A stretch of DNA of 64,000 nucleotides from Sulfuricurvum sp. 17-40-25 (GTDB lineage: Bacteria; Campylobacterota; Campylobacteria; Campylobacterales; Sulfurimonadaceae). A model generated the notes under the pieces. That model was not told the origin of the DNA, searched no databases, and was given only the letters and a program-made list of their open reading frames with translations. The stretch covers positions 124,001 through 188,000 of the forward strand of contig NCIJ01000003.1 of the NCBI GenBank assembly GCA_002282015.1. The letters are read 5' to 3'. Below, one piece after another: positions 46,270-54,820 of the stretch; the stretch's first letter is position 1, and each line of letters opens with the position of its first letter. Made by a program: the position numbers and the translations under genes.

Positions 46270-47052
46270 AGCCGCTTGCAATGCGCCGTACGCTTCTTGC
46301 AGCAGTTTAAATTTTTCCGTATATTTATTAATAATTTCAGGGCTTTTGCTGTTCACACGGTCAGGATGATACCGCTTTGCCAACTGGCGATACCGTTTCT
46401 TTAGATCTTCGAGTTTACTGCCAACAGGAAGATCAAATATCGCATGATAACGAATCATCTTATCGATTTCATCGTTACTGTGTCCCCATCCTTTGTAGCT
46501 TCCATATAACTTGCTCATAAACTCATCGTCATAATTGTAGTTAATCACATAATGGAGTACTTCACGACGGTTTAGCGCTTTTTCCAAACGTGCTTTGGCT
46601 GCGATTGAACTAACATCGATGTAAATTTGATTCGAAGTGTGACTGGTTACCAGAGACGATAACTGCTGTTTAAGATAGCGCATAATCCATCGGTTTTCTG
46701 TTAAAAAGGTTAGCTTAACACGATTAGGACCAAAAGCAAAAAGCTCGACATCCACTTTCTCTGATTTTCGAAAAGGGATTTCAATACGCACGGCAGCACT
46801 TTTACATTTACGTAATGAACGGCGATAAAACGGACTTGAAAGTTCATTAGCTGTGGTGTAGCAATCACTAAGTGTGTCTAAAAAATCTTTTTTTTGCTCT
46901 GAAGAACCTTCATTATTCAATACCAATACCCCATTATCTAAAAAGAGGGTATTGTGAATATGGTGATCAAAAAAGTCTTCCATCCAAGGCTCTTCGAGGG
47001 TTTTAGACCCACCTTGAACGAAAATAGCATTATTGCGTAAAACGACTCTCAC
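46264..47052 (-). CDS. J-domain protein with unknown N-terminal domain
   Basis: 262 residues. The C-terminal 65 residues are a J domain with the HPD tripeptide (KRYHPDRVNS) that activates DnaK-type chaperones. The N-terminal 190 residues are of unknown type, mixed alpha/beta with a TFLTENRWIMRYLKQQL segment; no membrane segment is visible. This type, J domain at the C-terminus behind a lineage-specific region, is also known from Campylobacter. It is not DnaJ itself (no Gly/Phe or zinc-finger region) and probably targets an Hsp70 to a specific client. Confidence 0.85.
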   Translation of the reverse strand: MRVVLRNNAIFVQGGSKTLEEPWMEDFFDHHIHNTLFLDNGVLVLNNEGSSEQKKDFLDTLSDCYTTANELSSPFYRRSLRKCKSAAVRIEIPFRKSEKVDVELFAFGPNRVKLTFLTENRWIMRYLKQQLSSLVTSHTSNQIYIDVSSIAAKARLEKALNRREVLHYVINYNYDDEFMSKLYGSYKGWGHSNDEIDKMIRYHAIFDLPVGSKLEDLKKRYRQLAKRYHPDRVNSKSPEIINKYTEKFKLLQEAYGALQAAG

Positions 47053-47108
47053 GGAAACCCCCGCTCATAGATTATTTACGTAACAAAAGCAAATACTATT
47101 CCGTTTAT

Positions 47109-47957
47109 CTATTTTTGGGTAATTTCCCCATAGCACTCAGGACGACGGTCACGTATCAATCCCCAATAATGACGATGTTCACGATTGGCCAGCACATCAA
47201 ATTCGCTGTACACAATTTCTTCTTTATCTCTTGAAGCTTCGGCTACCTTTTGTCCCGTATGATCTGTAATAAATGAGCTGCCGTAAAATGTCAGGGTGCA
47301 GCTCTCTCCTACTTCCTCACCAATACGATTGGCGGCTATAACAGGGATAATATTGGCGGCACTGTGTCCCATTTGCACACGTTGCCAGTGCGATGCCGAA
47401 TCGACACCGATTTCCGGCTCACTGCCTATGGCGGTAGGATAAAAAATCATGTCCGCTCCCATAAGTGTCAAACAGCGTGCCGTCTCAGGAAACCACTGAT
47501 CCCAGCATATACCCACCCCTACATTTCCAAAAGCTGTTTTCCATACTTTGAATCCCGTATCCCCAGGTTCAAAATAAAACTTTTCTTCGTATCCAGGACC
47601 ATCAGGGATATGCGTTTTTCGGTAGTTATCCATAACCGTTCCATCCGCATCGATCATTACTAAGGAGTTAAAATAGCGCTCACCCGCTTTCTCAAAATAA
47701 CTCAGAGGGATTACCACCCCAAGCTCTTTTGCCAATCCACTAAAACGCGCGATCATTGGGTGTCCCTCACGCTCATTTGCCCATGAAAAATAGTCATGAT
47801 CCATGTCTTTACAAAAGTAGAATCCCTCAAACAATTCTGGAATCAAGATAATATTAGCACCATTTTTTGCGGCTTTACGAACCATCAACTGCGCTTTATG
47901 GATATTGGCGTCCTTATTCACACTCATCTGCATTTGTATCGCGGCTACTTTTACCAT
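47109..47957 (-). CDS. Carbon-nitrogen hydrolase, probable N-carbamoylputrescine amidase
   Basis: 282 residues. Nitrilase superfamily with the Glu-Lys-Cys triad: Glu in LIPELFEG, Lys in YRKTHIPDG and Cys in VGICWDQWFPE. The segments 'DGPGYEEKFYFEPGD', 'YPTAIGSEP' and 'HWQRVQMGHSAAN' are typical of AguB, which makes putrescine from N-carbamoylputrescine in the agmatine route. The partner agmatine deiminase is not in the window. It follows no close neighbour and has its own upstream region. Confidence 0.85.
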   Translation of the reverse strand: MVKVAAIQMQMSVNKDANIHKAQLMVRKAAKNGANIILIPELFEGFYFCKDMDHDYFSWANEREGHPMIARFSGLAKELGVVIPLSYFEKAGERYFNSLVMIDADGTVMDNYRKTHIPDGPGYEEKFYFEPGDTGFKVWKTAFGNVGVGICWDQWFPETARCLTLMGADMIFYPTAIGSEPEIGVDSASHWQRVQMGHSAANIIPVIAANRIGEEVGESCTLTFYGSSFITDHTGQKVAEASRDKEEIVYSEFDVLANREHRHYWGLIRDRRPECYGEITQK

Positions 47958-48015
47958 ACCAACTCCTATTGCTTCTTCCTAAAATTATAGCTAATGACTT
48001 ATAAAATCTTAAAAG

Positions 48016-48029
48016 GGAACGTGATATGC
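48016..48029 (+). promoter_or_regulatory. Sigma-54 promoter of the FlaC-like gene
   Basis: GG at 48016-48017 and GC at 48028-48029 are 10 nt apart (GGAACGTGATATGC), matching the -24/-12 pattern of RpoN promoters (consensus TGGCACG-N4-TTGC). The start would be near 48041, just before the AAAGGAG ribosome binding site and ATG at 48063. Class 3 flagellar genes in Campylobacterota often use RpoN. Confidence 0.7.
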
Positions 48030-48062
48030 TATACCATATAGATACATCCAAAAGGAGTTATC

Positions 48063-48761
48063 ATGAAGCTCAACACACAATATCAAGCTCTTCCTCAGAT
48101 AAACGAGCAAAATATTAAACAAAACAAGGCATTGGAAAAAATTGCAGCCGCCATCCAGTTGAATATGGAGGATAGCGCATCACGTAGTATCGCCTCTCAG
48201 ATGCAAAATCAAATTGGTACCTATTCCCAAGAGTTGATGAACACTAATGACAGTATTGCAATGACGCAAATTGCCGATGGAGCACTTTCAAACCTCTCAC
48301 AGCAAGCGCAGACGCTTAGCAATTTAAGCATTCGCAGCAACAGCGCTGTTCTAAACAGTTCAGATCAACAAGCCCTGCAAGCTGAGTTTCAACGTACACA
48401 AATATCAATGCAAAACATTGTGAATACCACATCGTACAATGAAAAACCATTGCTAGACAGCAGTGTATCCCCTCAGAATCTCACCCTTGGTAATCAGGAG
48501 GGTATTTCTACTTATATGGATACACTATCCTCTGCACAAAGTGATATAGGTGCTTCTGCTAATAACTATGTCAGTCATGCTAATACGTTGCTAAACCAGA
48601 TCACACAAACATCTTCGGCCAAAAGTCAAATAGCGGATACCGATATGGCAAAAGTAATCAGTGATTTCCAAAGTAGTAATAGATTATTGGACGCTTCTGT
48701 TCTTGCATCTGCACATCAAACACAGTTCTTACGTGAATCGATCGATCGTTTATTGGGGTGA
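48063..48761 (+). CDS. Short flagellin-like protein (FlaC type)
   Basis: 232 residues. It keeps the conserved flagellin ends that form the D0/D1 helices (N-terminal 'LEKIAAAIQLN....ASRSIASQMQNQIGTYSQELMNTNDSIAMTQIADGALSNLSQQAQTLSNLSIRSNS' region and C-terminal 'IADTDMAKVISDFQSSNRLLDASVLASAHQTQ', seen in short parts) but almost lacks the central surface domain. In size and layout it matches FlaC of Campylobacter, a flagellin-like protein secreted through the flagellar apparatus that does not build the filament. Preceded by a sigma-54 promoter. Convergent with argS. Confidence 0.85.
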   Translation: MKLNTQYQALPQINEQNIKQNKALEKIAAAIQLNMEDSASRSIASQMQNQIGTYSQELMNTNDSIAMTQIADGALSNLSQQAQTLSNLSIRSNSAVLNSSDQQALQAEFQRTQISMQNIVNTTSYNEKPLLDSSVSPQNLTLGNQEGISTYMDTLSSAQSDIGASANNYVSHANTLLNQITQTSSAKSQIADTDMAKVISDFQSSNRLLDASVLASAHQTQFLRESIDRLLG

Positions 48762-48773
48762 TTTAAGTGTGAG

Positions 48774-48800
48774 TAAAGATCGAATTACATTCGATCTTTA
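48774..48800. terminator. Bidirectional hairpin between the FlaC-like gene and argS
   Basis: Perfect 12-bp stem TAAAGATCGAAT/ATTCGATCTTTA with a 3-nt loop. The argS stop codon lies in the loop region, so the last argS codons form one arm. Confidence 0.6.
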
Positions 48801-50365
48801 GCCTCGATGCCTAATAGAGAGAGCCCTGTTTTAAGAGAAAGAGCAACAACAAGAATCAGCTTTAAAAGCTTCGCTTCGTCTTCGTTGCCTATGATTTTGG
48901 TATCGTAGTAGAATTTATGCAGTTTAGCCGCCAGTGCTTTGAGATAGTCAGGGAGCTTCTGTGCCTGACGTGATTCAAATGCGTCATCGATGATTTCCGG
49001 CAACAACAACGCTTCAAATAGTAACCCATCAGCATCCGCACTTAAACCATGCAGCTTAGCGGCCATGATAGTATCCATATCCATCTCACTTTTTGCAATG
49101 AGCGTTTGAATACGGGCATGAGCATATTGAACGTAGTACACAGGATTTGAACTGTCTTGACGCTTTAGCTCTTCGATATCAAATTCCAGTGCAGTATCGC
49201 ATTTTTTAGATGCAAACATAAATCGAAGCGCATCTGAACCGATCTCTTCAACCACATCACTCATAAGTATCACTGTTCCAGCACGCTTTGACATCTTAAA
49301 CGGCTCACCGTCTTTGAGCAGACTAACCATCTGAGAAAGTAATACTTCGAGTTTCTTTGAATCATATCCTAAGAAAGTGACCGCTGCATTTACACGGGCA
49401 ATATAACCATGATGGTCAGCACCCCAAATATTGATATAGTGATCGTAAGAGCGTTCAAACTTCTGGTTGTGATAGATGATATCCCCTGCGAGATAGGTCG
49501 GACGACCGTCTTCACGTACCACAACACGGTCATGGTCATCGCCAAACTGCGAAGACTTAATAAATGTTTTTCCCTCATTGAGATAAACACTGTCTCCCAT
49601 TTTGACCATGACACGATCCCATTCATTGTACAATGAGGCTTCTCCGACAAAAGTATCAAAATGAACTTGTACACTGGCTAAATCATCTACGATGAGTGCT
49701 AATATCTTATCTTTTGCCCAAAGCGCCAACTCTTTTTGACGACTTTCATCACGCAATGCATCTTCACCAAATACCGTTACGACTTCTTTTGCTAAATCAG
49801 TGAGATAATCACCACGGTAATATTTTTCAGGCCATTCGATGTTCTCGCCCAATAGTGAGCTACGCCCTTCAAGCTGTAATGAGACTCCGAGGAGATCAAT
49901 CTGATTTCCAGCATCATTGACATAATATTCTGCTGTGATATCGTATCCTAAGTGACGGCCGAGACGCAGCATCGTATCACCATAGACAGCACCACGAGCA
50001 TGTCCTATATGCAATGGACCTGTTGGATTGGCACTCACAAATTCCAAGAGAATAGAACCTTGCTTATCACTGCTTCCAAACTGCTCACCATGAGACAAGG
50101 CCCACGAAGCATATTCATCTAAGAATGTTTCAGAGAGCCTAAAGTTAATGTACCCCTGAACCGATTCAACTGCTGTAAAAATAGCGTCCTGCCCAAATGA
50201 AGATGCTATTTCTTGAGCAATAACCATTGGAGATTTTCGAAGTTCTTTTGCGAGGGAAAAAGCGATAGGAGTGGCAAAATGGCCAAAAGAACGATCTTTT
50301 GGCTTCTCGAGGATAACGTCGTAATTTAATTTATCGCGTAAAAACGCAGCTACTTTTTGCTTCAA
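48785..50365 (-). CDS. argS: Arginyl-tRNA synthetase
   Basis: 526 residues. Class I synthetase: the HIGH motif is HIGHARG (near residue 115) and the KMSK motif is FKMSKRAG. The N-terminal add-domain and C-terminal alpha-helical anticodon-binding domain (DALR) are both present. It charges tRNA-Arg, one gene for which is at 19896. It is the last gene of the acidic protein-gmk-tatA-argS unit, 3 bp after tatA. Confidence 0.97.
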   Translation of the reverse strand: MKQKVAAFLRDKLNYDVILEKPKDRSFGHFATPIAFSLAKELRKSPMVIAQEIASSFGQDAIFTAVESVQGYINFRLSETFLDEYASWALSHGEQFGSSDKQGSILLEFVSANPTGPLHIGHARGAVYGDTMLRLGRHLGYDITAEYYVNDAGNQIDLLGVSLQLEGRSSLLGENIEWPEKYYRGDYLTDLAKEVVTVFGEDALRDESRQKELALWAKDKILALIVDDLASVQVHFDTFVGEASLYNEWDRVMVKMGDSVYLNEGKTFIKSSQFGDDHDRVVVREDGRPTYLAGDIIYHNQKFERSYDHYINIWGADHHGYIARVNAAVTFLGYDSKKLEVLLSQMVSLLKDGEPFKMSKRAGTVILMSDVVEEIGSDALRFMFASKKCDTALEFDIEELKRQDSSNPVYYVQYAHARIQTLIAKSEMDMDTIMAAKLHGLSADADGLLFEALLLPEIIDDAFESRQAQKLPDYLKALAAKLHKFYYDTKIIGNEDEAKLLKLILVVALSLKTGLSLLGIEAKDRM

Positions 50366-50368
50366 GAC

Positions 50369-50617
50369 TTACGCTTGCTTGGTAGTTTCTTGAACAGGCT
50401 CTGCGTTAACGGTAGTTACATTTTCTACTTGTTTTGGAGGTTCAGGAGTTACGTCAGCCGTAGGAGGCGGTGCTGTATCCTCATCCTTCATCTCTTTTTT
50501 GAATCCGCGGATCCCTTGTCCGATACTTTTAGCAAGATCGGGGATTTTCTTCGCACCGAAAAGCAACACAACTATTCCGAAAATTAACAGTAATTCTGAT
50601 CCACTAGGCATTGCCAT
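50369..50617 (-). CDS. tatA: Sec-independent translocase protein TatA
   Basis: 82 residues from the ATG at 50617, which has an AAGGA ribosome binding site 9 nt before it; a longer in-frame reading into gmk (50710) is rejected. A short membrane helix (ELLLIFGIVVLLFGAKKIPDLA with the TatA hinge Phe-Gly) is followed by the amphipathic helix (AKSIGQGIRGFKKEM) and a Pro/Glu-rich tail. It forms the pore for folded Tat substrates. No tatB or tatC is nearby; Campylobacterota often carry tatA separately from tatBC. Confidence 0.94.
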   Translation of the reverse strand: MAMPSGSELLLIFGIVVLLFGAKKIPDLAKSIGQGIRGFKKEMKDEDTAPPPTADVTPEPPKQVENVTTVNAEPVQETTKQA

Positions 50618-50691
50618 CTTCAGACATCCTTCTCTAAAAAATTTAATGGGATAGTATAACTGCACATTGCTGTAATCGTCCTTATATTTGA

Positions 50692-51315
50692 CTAGGCTTG
50701 TGCTTCCCACATTTGAATAAATTCATTAATATGCATGGTTGGAATTTTCATCCGTGCTGCTTTTGCAATGGAGACTAAAATCTCAGCCGCATGATCCAAG
50801 TCATCATTAACAATCAAATAATCATACTCGCTAATACGCTGAACCTCTCGCTTAGCCATCTCCAAACGATTTACGATCACTTCGGCACTGTCTGTTGAGC
50901 GGTTTAAAAGCCGCTCTTTGAGTTCCTTTAGCGTGGGAGTGGTAATAAAAACGGAGGTGGTAATGTCTCCTAATCTGCTTTGTACTGCATCATTTCCTTG
51001 TACGTCAATATCAAAAATAACCAGTTTACCCTCTTTGAGCGCTTTTTTAACAGGCCCCAATGAGGTCCCGTAATGATTCCCATGAACCACTGCATATTCT
51101 AAAAACATCTCTTCTTCAATCTCTTGCTTAAACACTTCTTCGCTTACAAAATGGTAATGAACACCATCTTTCTCACCCTCACGTATAGGACGAGTAGTCG
51201 TTGAAATTGAAAAATACGTCGGTCCTATGTCTTTGATGATTTTATTGATCAAAGAACTTTTCCCAGCACCGCTAGGGCCGGATAATACTAAAACAGCACC
51301 ACTTTTTAGATTCAC
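50692..51315 (-). CDS. gmk: Guanylate kinase
   Basis: 207 residues. Phosphorylates GMP to GDP. P-loop GPSGAGKSS at residues 13-21; the GMP-binding 'STTTRPIREGEKDGVHYHFVS' block follows (given in part), then the LID region. Overlaps the acidic-protein gene by 4 nt and precedes tatA. Confidence 0.97.
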   Translation of the reverse strand: MNLKSGAVLVLSGPSGAGKSSLINKIIKDIGPTYFSISTTTRPIREGEKDGVHYHFVSEEVFKQEIEEEMFLEYAVVHGNHYGTSLGPVKKALKEGKLVIFDIDVQGNDAVQSRLGDITTSVFITTPTLKELKERLLNRSTDSAEVIVNRLEMAKREVQRISEYDYLIVNDDLDHAAEILVSIAKAARMKIPTMHINEFIQMWEAQA

Positions 51316-52790
51316 TTTTCGTTCCCAAAATTGATATTAATATTAATACTAAGACCCTTGAGTGTCTTGGCAACTTCTTCATTTGAAAGCGCTTTAAGAA
51401 GTGCTTGAAGTGCATCCATTCCCTCAGCTGGTGTTCCATGATGTCCTTGTACCGGTACACTCATCGTCTCTAAATCCATCTCACTGTTTTCATCTTCATC
51501 ATCTAGCTCAACCATTGCCATGGCTTCACCCAGTGCTTCTGCATTCAATGATGCATGTTCACCCTCTCCTGTACGTACTTCAAGCTCTTCTTCTTCGACT
51601 TCTTCACCAATAGCGAGCTTTATGTCTCTTTCACTCAAGCTGTCTAAATCACCAAGTCCTTCAAACTCATCCATATCCCCTAGCTCAAGGCCATCAAGCC
51701 CTTGTTCCAGATCTTCAATCCCCAACTCTTCTACCGCTTCTTGTATTTGCTGCTCAAGTTCACCAAATTCATCATCACTTAATGCATCATCGACTGATTC
51801 CAAAGATGACAATGCTTCATCCTCATCCATATCGGCTATGTCATCCAATGAAAGCGCATCAAAATCTTCTACTTCTTCATCCATTACAGGTGTTTCTTCA
51901 CCTGTTTCTTCCTCGTCTACCAGTCCAACTAAATCGTCTAACTCATTGTCATTTTCCAGCTGGCCTTCAGAGGAGATCTCTTCGTCATCAAGTGCCAGTA
52001 AGTCATCTAAAGATCCCAATAAATCTTCGTCATCAAAGCTCTCATCGATTGGCTGATCTAATTTGGATTCAGAGGCCAACAGATCTTCATCAAAATCAAA
52101 TTCTTCCATTGCTTCTAATTCATTCTCTGCACTTTCAACGGTATTTTGACCTTCAAGCGCTTGTAATATATCGTCGTCTAATGATTCTAAAAGATCATCA
52201 TTATTCGTAACATCACCTGAATCTGTCATCTCCGTATCTTCCATAAGATCGTCCAATGATAATTCGTCGTCAAGCTCAAAACTATCCGTATCATCAAGTA
52301 GATCTTGCAGTTCTTGGACCTCTTCATGGTCTAACACATTTGTTTTAGCTGCCATCTCATGATCGTCTTCGATATCAAAATCATCTAAATTGATATTTTC
52401 ATCATCTTCAGCAGCATCGTCAAGCACTATATCTTTTCTCGTATCACTACTCTTCTCTTCAGACACAACACTCAGGCTCTGGGAAATTTGCGCAAATAAA
52501 TCGACCAAGTCTGTCGGTAAAAAAGGTTTATTAATGACTTTATCAAATCCACTTGGGGTAGCATTTCCACGCGTGGCCATCAATAAAGAGGTTTTGTATT
52601 GAATTTTTTCTTTTAACGCGGCCATAGATTCATCGCTGTAGTGGGCATCATCCACTATAAGCAAGTCATAACCGCCATCTTCAACTTCATCAACAGACCA
52701 AATAACGCTCAAATCATCTTTGGTTTTTTGCGCACTCAACGCTACTAGTTTGCGTACAACCGGATTATCATTCAACAACAAAATTTTCAT
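51312..52790 (-). CDS. Receiver-like domain fused to a long acidic region
   Basis: 492 residues. Residues 1-110 resemble a response-regulator receiver: LLIVDD with the candidate phosphoacceptor Asp, LLMATRG for the conserved Thr, and NKPF for the conserved Lys, although the Lys is followed by a normal Pro-Phe. Residues about 115-430 are extremely Asp/Glu-rich with recurrent units such as 'DDEDLLGSLDDLL' and 'DEDLLAS'. A short conserved C-terminal domain follows (about 445-492: GMDALQALLKALSNEEVAKTLKGL). The Campylobacter 'highly acidic protein' and Helicobacter 'poly E-rich protein' lie in the same place before gmk (recalled). No output domain is seen. Function unknown; it could be a scaffold or sequestration protein. 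Confidence 0.7.
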   Translation of the reverse strand: MKILLLNDNPVVRKLVALSAQKTKDDLSVIWSVDEVEDGGYDLLIVDDAHYSDESMAALKEKIQYKTSLLMATRGNATPSGFDKVINKPFLPTDLVDLFAQISQSLSVVSEEKSSDTRKDIVLDDAAEDDENINLDDFDIEDDHEMAAKTNVLDHEEVQELQDLLDDTDSFELDDELSLDDLMEDTEMTDSGDVTNNDDLLESLDDDILQALEGQNTVESAENELEAMEEFDFDEDLLASESKLDQPIDESFDDEDLLGSLDDLLALDDEEISSEGQLENDNELDDLVGLVDEEETGEETPVMDEEVEDFDALSLDDIADMDEDEALSSLESVDDALSDDEFGELEQQIQEAVEELGIEDLEQGLDGLELGDMDEFEGLGDLDSLSERDIKLAIGEEVEEEELEVRTGEGEHASLNAEALGEAMAMVELDDEDENSEMDLETMSVPVQGHHGTPAEGMDALQALLKALSNEEVAKTLKGLSINININFGNEK

Positions 52791-52842
52791 AATACGCCAA
52801 ACCTCTCTTGCTTTACTATTGCATCACTGTGCACTACATGGT

Positions 52843-52848
52843 ATGATT
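52843..52848 (+). promoter_or_regulatory. -10 box of the PLD-like secreted protein gene
   Basis: TATGAT, followed 19 bp later by the ATG at 52868; no Shine-Dalgarno sequence precedes the start (AAATAAA only). Confidence 0.35.
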
Positions 52849-52867
52849 GTAACTAAAAATAAATAAA

Positions 52868-53350
52868 ATGATAAAACTAATAGCCCTACTTTTTACAATT
52901 AGCGTTGCAAATGCTAACATTTTTCCATTTTTACTCCCGGATGAGGGGAGTTCTTTTAATCATTATCTTCAAACATTGATCAAAAATAGTCATAGTGAGA
53001 TCATTATTGTCACTTCTAGTATGAATTATCCATCATTAACCAAGAGTATTACGTATGCACTCTCTCATGGAGTACATCTAAAACTCATTGTTACTAAAGT
53101 CTCTAACGATCCTCTTCGTTATATCGCGTATCAGGGAGTTGATTTGTCCAATTATACCCCCCGAGCTATCGATGACACCCTCATACTGATCGATAACACC
53201 TATGTTTGTCATACATCTGGAGCATTAAATGAAAAAAACATGGGCAACAGCGTATCTACTTCATGGTGTACTGATGAACTTACGCTCATCACAAAAACAC
53301 AACAAAATATCCATCGATTATTCCAACGTTCTTCCCCTTATTTACAATAA
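52868..53350 (+). CDS. Secreted, degenerate phospholipase-D-like protein
   Basis: 160 residues with a Sec signal peptide (1-16). The rest follows the PLD half-domain pattern: 'FNHYLQTLIKNSHSEIIIVTSSM', a helix 'LTKSITYALSHGVHLKLIVTKV', then 'LILIDNTYVCHTSGALNEKN', which is where active enzymes carry HxKxxxxD....GSxN. The His and Lys are missing (DDTLILID), so a phosphodiesterase reaction is unlikely. It may be a pseudo-enzyme or binding protein, possibly derived from a NucT-like nuclease. Overlaps the convergent fliR by 9 bp. Confidence 0.55.
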   Translation: MIKLIALLFTISVANANIFPFLLPDEGSSFNHYLQTLIKNSHSEIIIVTSSMNYPSLTKSITYALSHGVHLKLIVTKVSNDPLRYIAYQGVDLSNYTPRAIDDTLILIDNTYVCHTSGALNEKNMGNSVSTSWCTDELTLITKTQQNIHRLFQRSSPYLQ

Positions 53351-54106
53351 TTTCTCCAAAAAATTATAAGCACTTTGCATCTGCGATCCCACAATCATCA
53401 TCATTGCAGAAAGCGTTGCCATGAGCACTAAAAATGCGACCCCGATCTTGATAGGCATACCGATAACCAATAAGTTAAATTGCGGCATTGTTTTCATCAA
53501 CATTCCAAAAATGACATCTGCAAGCATCGACAAAGCTGTTATGGGAAAAGCAATCATGAACCCGACCACAAACATGTTTAACATCCCATGCATGATATAG
53601 CGAAACAATTCAGGAGTAACCATAAACCCCCCTAATGGAACCGTTGCTATGGATGCAGAAGCCAACAGTATGATCCAGTGATGCAAATCTAACGCAAGTA
53701 ATATCATCAACGCTACAAGAGACAAAAACTGATTAATAATCGGCATAGAGACCCCTGATTGTGGATCGATAGCCGAAGCCAAAGAAAAACCCATCATAAA
53801 GGATATCTGCCCGCCTGCAAAGGTAATAACATGATAGGCTAATTGCAAAATAATCCCCACAGTCAATCCAAACAGCATCTCTCCCAAAATAGCAACCGTC
53901 ATCGTCATCGTATCGGTTGGGATTTGTAACGTGGGTAAAGAGTCATAAAAAATGACCGTAAAAAAAAATGCCATCGCGGCTTTAAGCGACATGGGGATAT
54001 TCGCATGAGAGAAAATAGGAACTGCCATAAACAAGGAACTAAAACGGACGAACAGTAAAATAAAAGCAGCCGTTCTTCCTTCACTAAACAGTTCTGCCCA
54101 CTCCAT
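53342..54106 (-). CDS. fliR: Flagellar export apparatus protein FliR
   Basis: 254 residues, about six membrane segments, core component of the flagellar type III export gate with FliP and FliQ. The typical N-terminal 'LLFVRFSSLFMAVPIF', the conserved 'LRVGIPLLLL'-like region (here 'GLTVGIILQLAYHVITFAGGQISFMMGFSLASAIDPQSG', seen in parts) and 'PQFNLLVIGMPIKI' near the C-terminus identify the family. It is next to the LolD-like ATPase gene, as in Campylobacter. Related to SctT of injectisomes, but other flagellar genes here favour FliR. Confidence 0.92.
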   Translation of the reverse strand: MEWAELFSEGRTAAFILLFVRFSSLFMAVPIFSHANIPMSLKAAMAFFFTVIFYDSLPTLQIPTDTMTMTVAILGEMLFGLTVGIILQLAYHVITFAGGQISFMMGFSLASAIDPQSGVSMPIINQFLSLVALMILLALDLHHWIILLASASIATVPLGGFMVTPELFRYIMHGMLNMFVVGFMIAFPITALSMLADVIFGMLMKTMPQFNLLVIGMPIKIGVAFLVLMATLSAMMMIVGSQMQSAYNFLEKLL

Positions 54107-54107
54107 C

Positions 54108-54752
54108 TTATTTGACCTTAGTTAATATACCATCGTGCATACGATAAATATGATTGCATTGAGACGCCAATGACTCATCATGTGTCACTAAAACCATACC
54201 CGCATCATGTTCTTGAAGATAATTAAAGAAAATAGTCATGACTTCTTGTGCCGTTGCATGATCCAAATTCCCTGTTGGTTCATCTGCAAAAATAAGTTGT
54301 GGTTTTTTCGATAATACTCGTGCTATCGATACTCGTTGTTGTTGCCCACCCGAGAGTTCAGTCACTTTTTGATGACAAACCTTATCGATTCCCAAAGACT
54401 CCAGTAGGCTGTTATCAATGGTCTGATTCGCCATTAGGGCTGCTACTTCGAGATTCTCATATCCGCTAAAGCCTTTGAGCAAATAGTGACTTTGATAGAT
54501 GAGTCCTAATCGATAACGACGTAATTCAACCAATTCTTTCTCATGTAAGCGATAAATATCCTCTCCAAAAAGCTCAACCCTGCCTTTGTTGGGTACCAAC
54601 ATCGAAGAAAGAATATGCATTAAGGTCGATTTTCCGCTTCCACTGACGCCGATAATGGCCATCGATTCCTTAGCCTTAAGCTCCAAAGAGATCTCTTCAA
54701 AGAGTGGGTATTCAAATGCGTGCGATAAAGAAGTTGCTGTTAAAAGATTCAT
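54108..54752 (-). CDS. LolD-like ABC transporter ATP-binding protein
   Basis: 214 residues. ABC ATPase: Walker [10 protein letters not shown], signature LSGGQQQRV, Walker [13 protein letters not shown], switch His in VTHDESLA. Such short ATPases pair with MacB/LolC/FtsX-type permeases; the lipoprotein-releasing LolD is one option. No permease gene is adjacent. It sits between fliR and tsf, the same order as in Campylobacter (recalled), and is separated from tsf by an intrinsic terminator. Confidence 0.88.
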   Translation of the reverse strand: MNLLTATSLSHAFEYPLFEEISLELKAKESMAIIGVSGSGKSTLMHILSSMLVPNKGRVELFGEDIYRLHEKELVELRRYRLGLIYQSHYLLKGFSGYENLEVAALMANQTIDNSLLESLGIDKVCHQKVTELSGGQQQRVSIARVLSKKPQLIFADEPTGNLDHATAQEVMTIFFNYLQEHDAGMVLVTHDESLASQCNHIYRMHDGILTKVK

Positions 54753-54790
54753 ACAGAGATTATAGAGAAAAAGAGGTTAAAAAGAAGGGC

Positions 54791-54817
54791 TAAAAAAGCG
54801 AAATATTCGCTTTTTTA
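54791..54817 (-). terminator. Intrinsic terminator of rpsB-tsf
   Basis: Perfect 12-bp stem TAAAAAAGCGAA/TTCGCTTTTTTA with a 3-nt loop, ending in a T run on the minus strand, 4 bp after the tsf stop and before the LolD-like gene. Confidence 0.85.
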
Positions 54818-54820
54818 GAG

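Noticed and set aside
51520-52210. Serine-rich and Leu/His-rich plus-strand reading frames
   Set aside because: Antisense shadows of the Asp/Glu-rich repeats of the acidic protein.
53342-54106. FliR gene as part of a type III injectisome (SctT)
   Set aside because: No other injectisome genes are present and the ABC-tsf-rpsB neighbourhood is that of flagellar fliR in Campylobacter.
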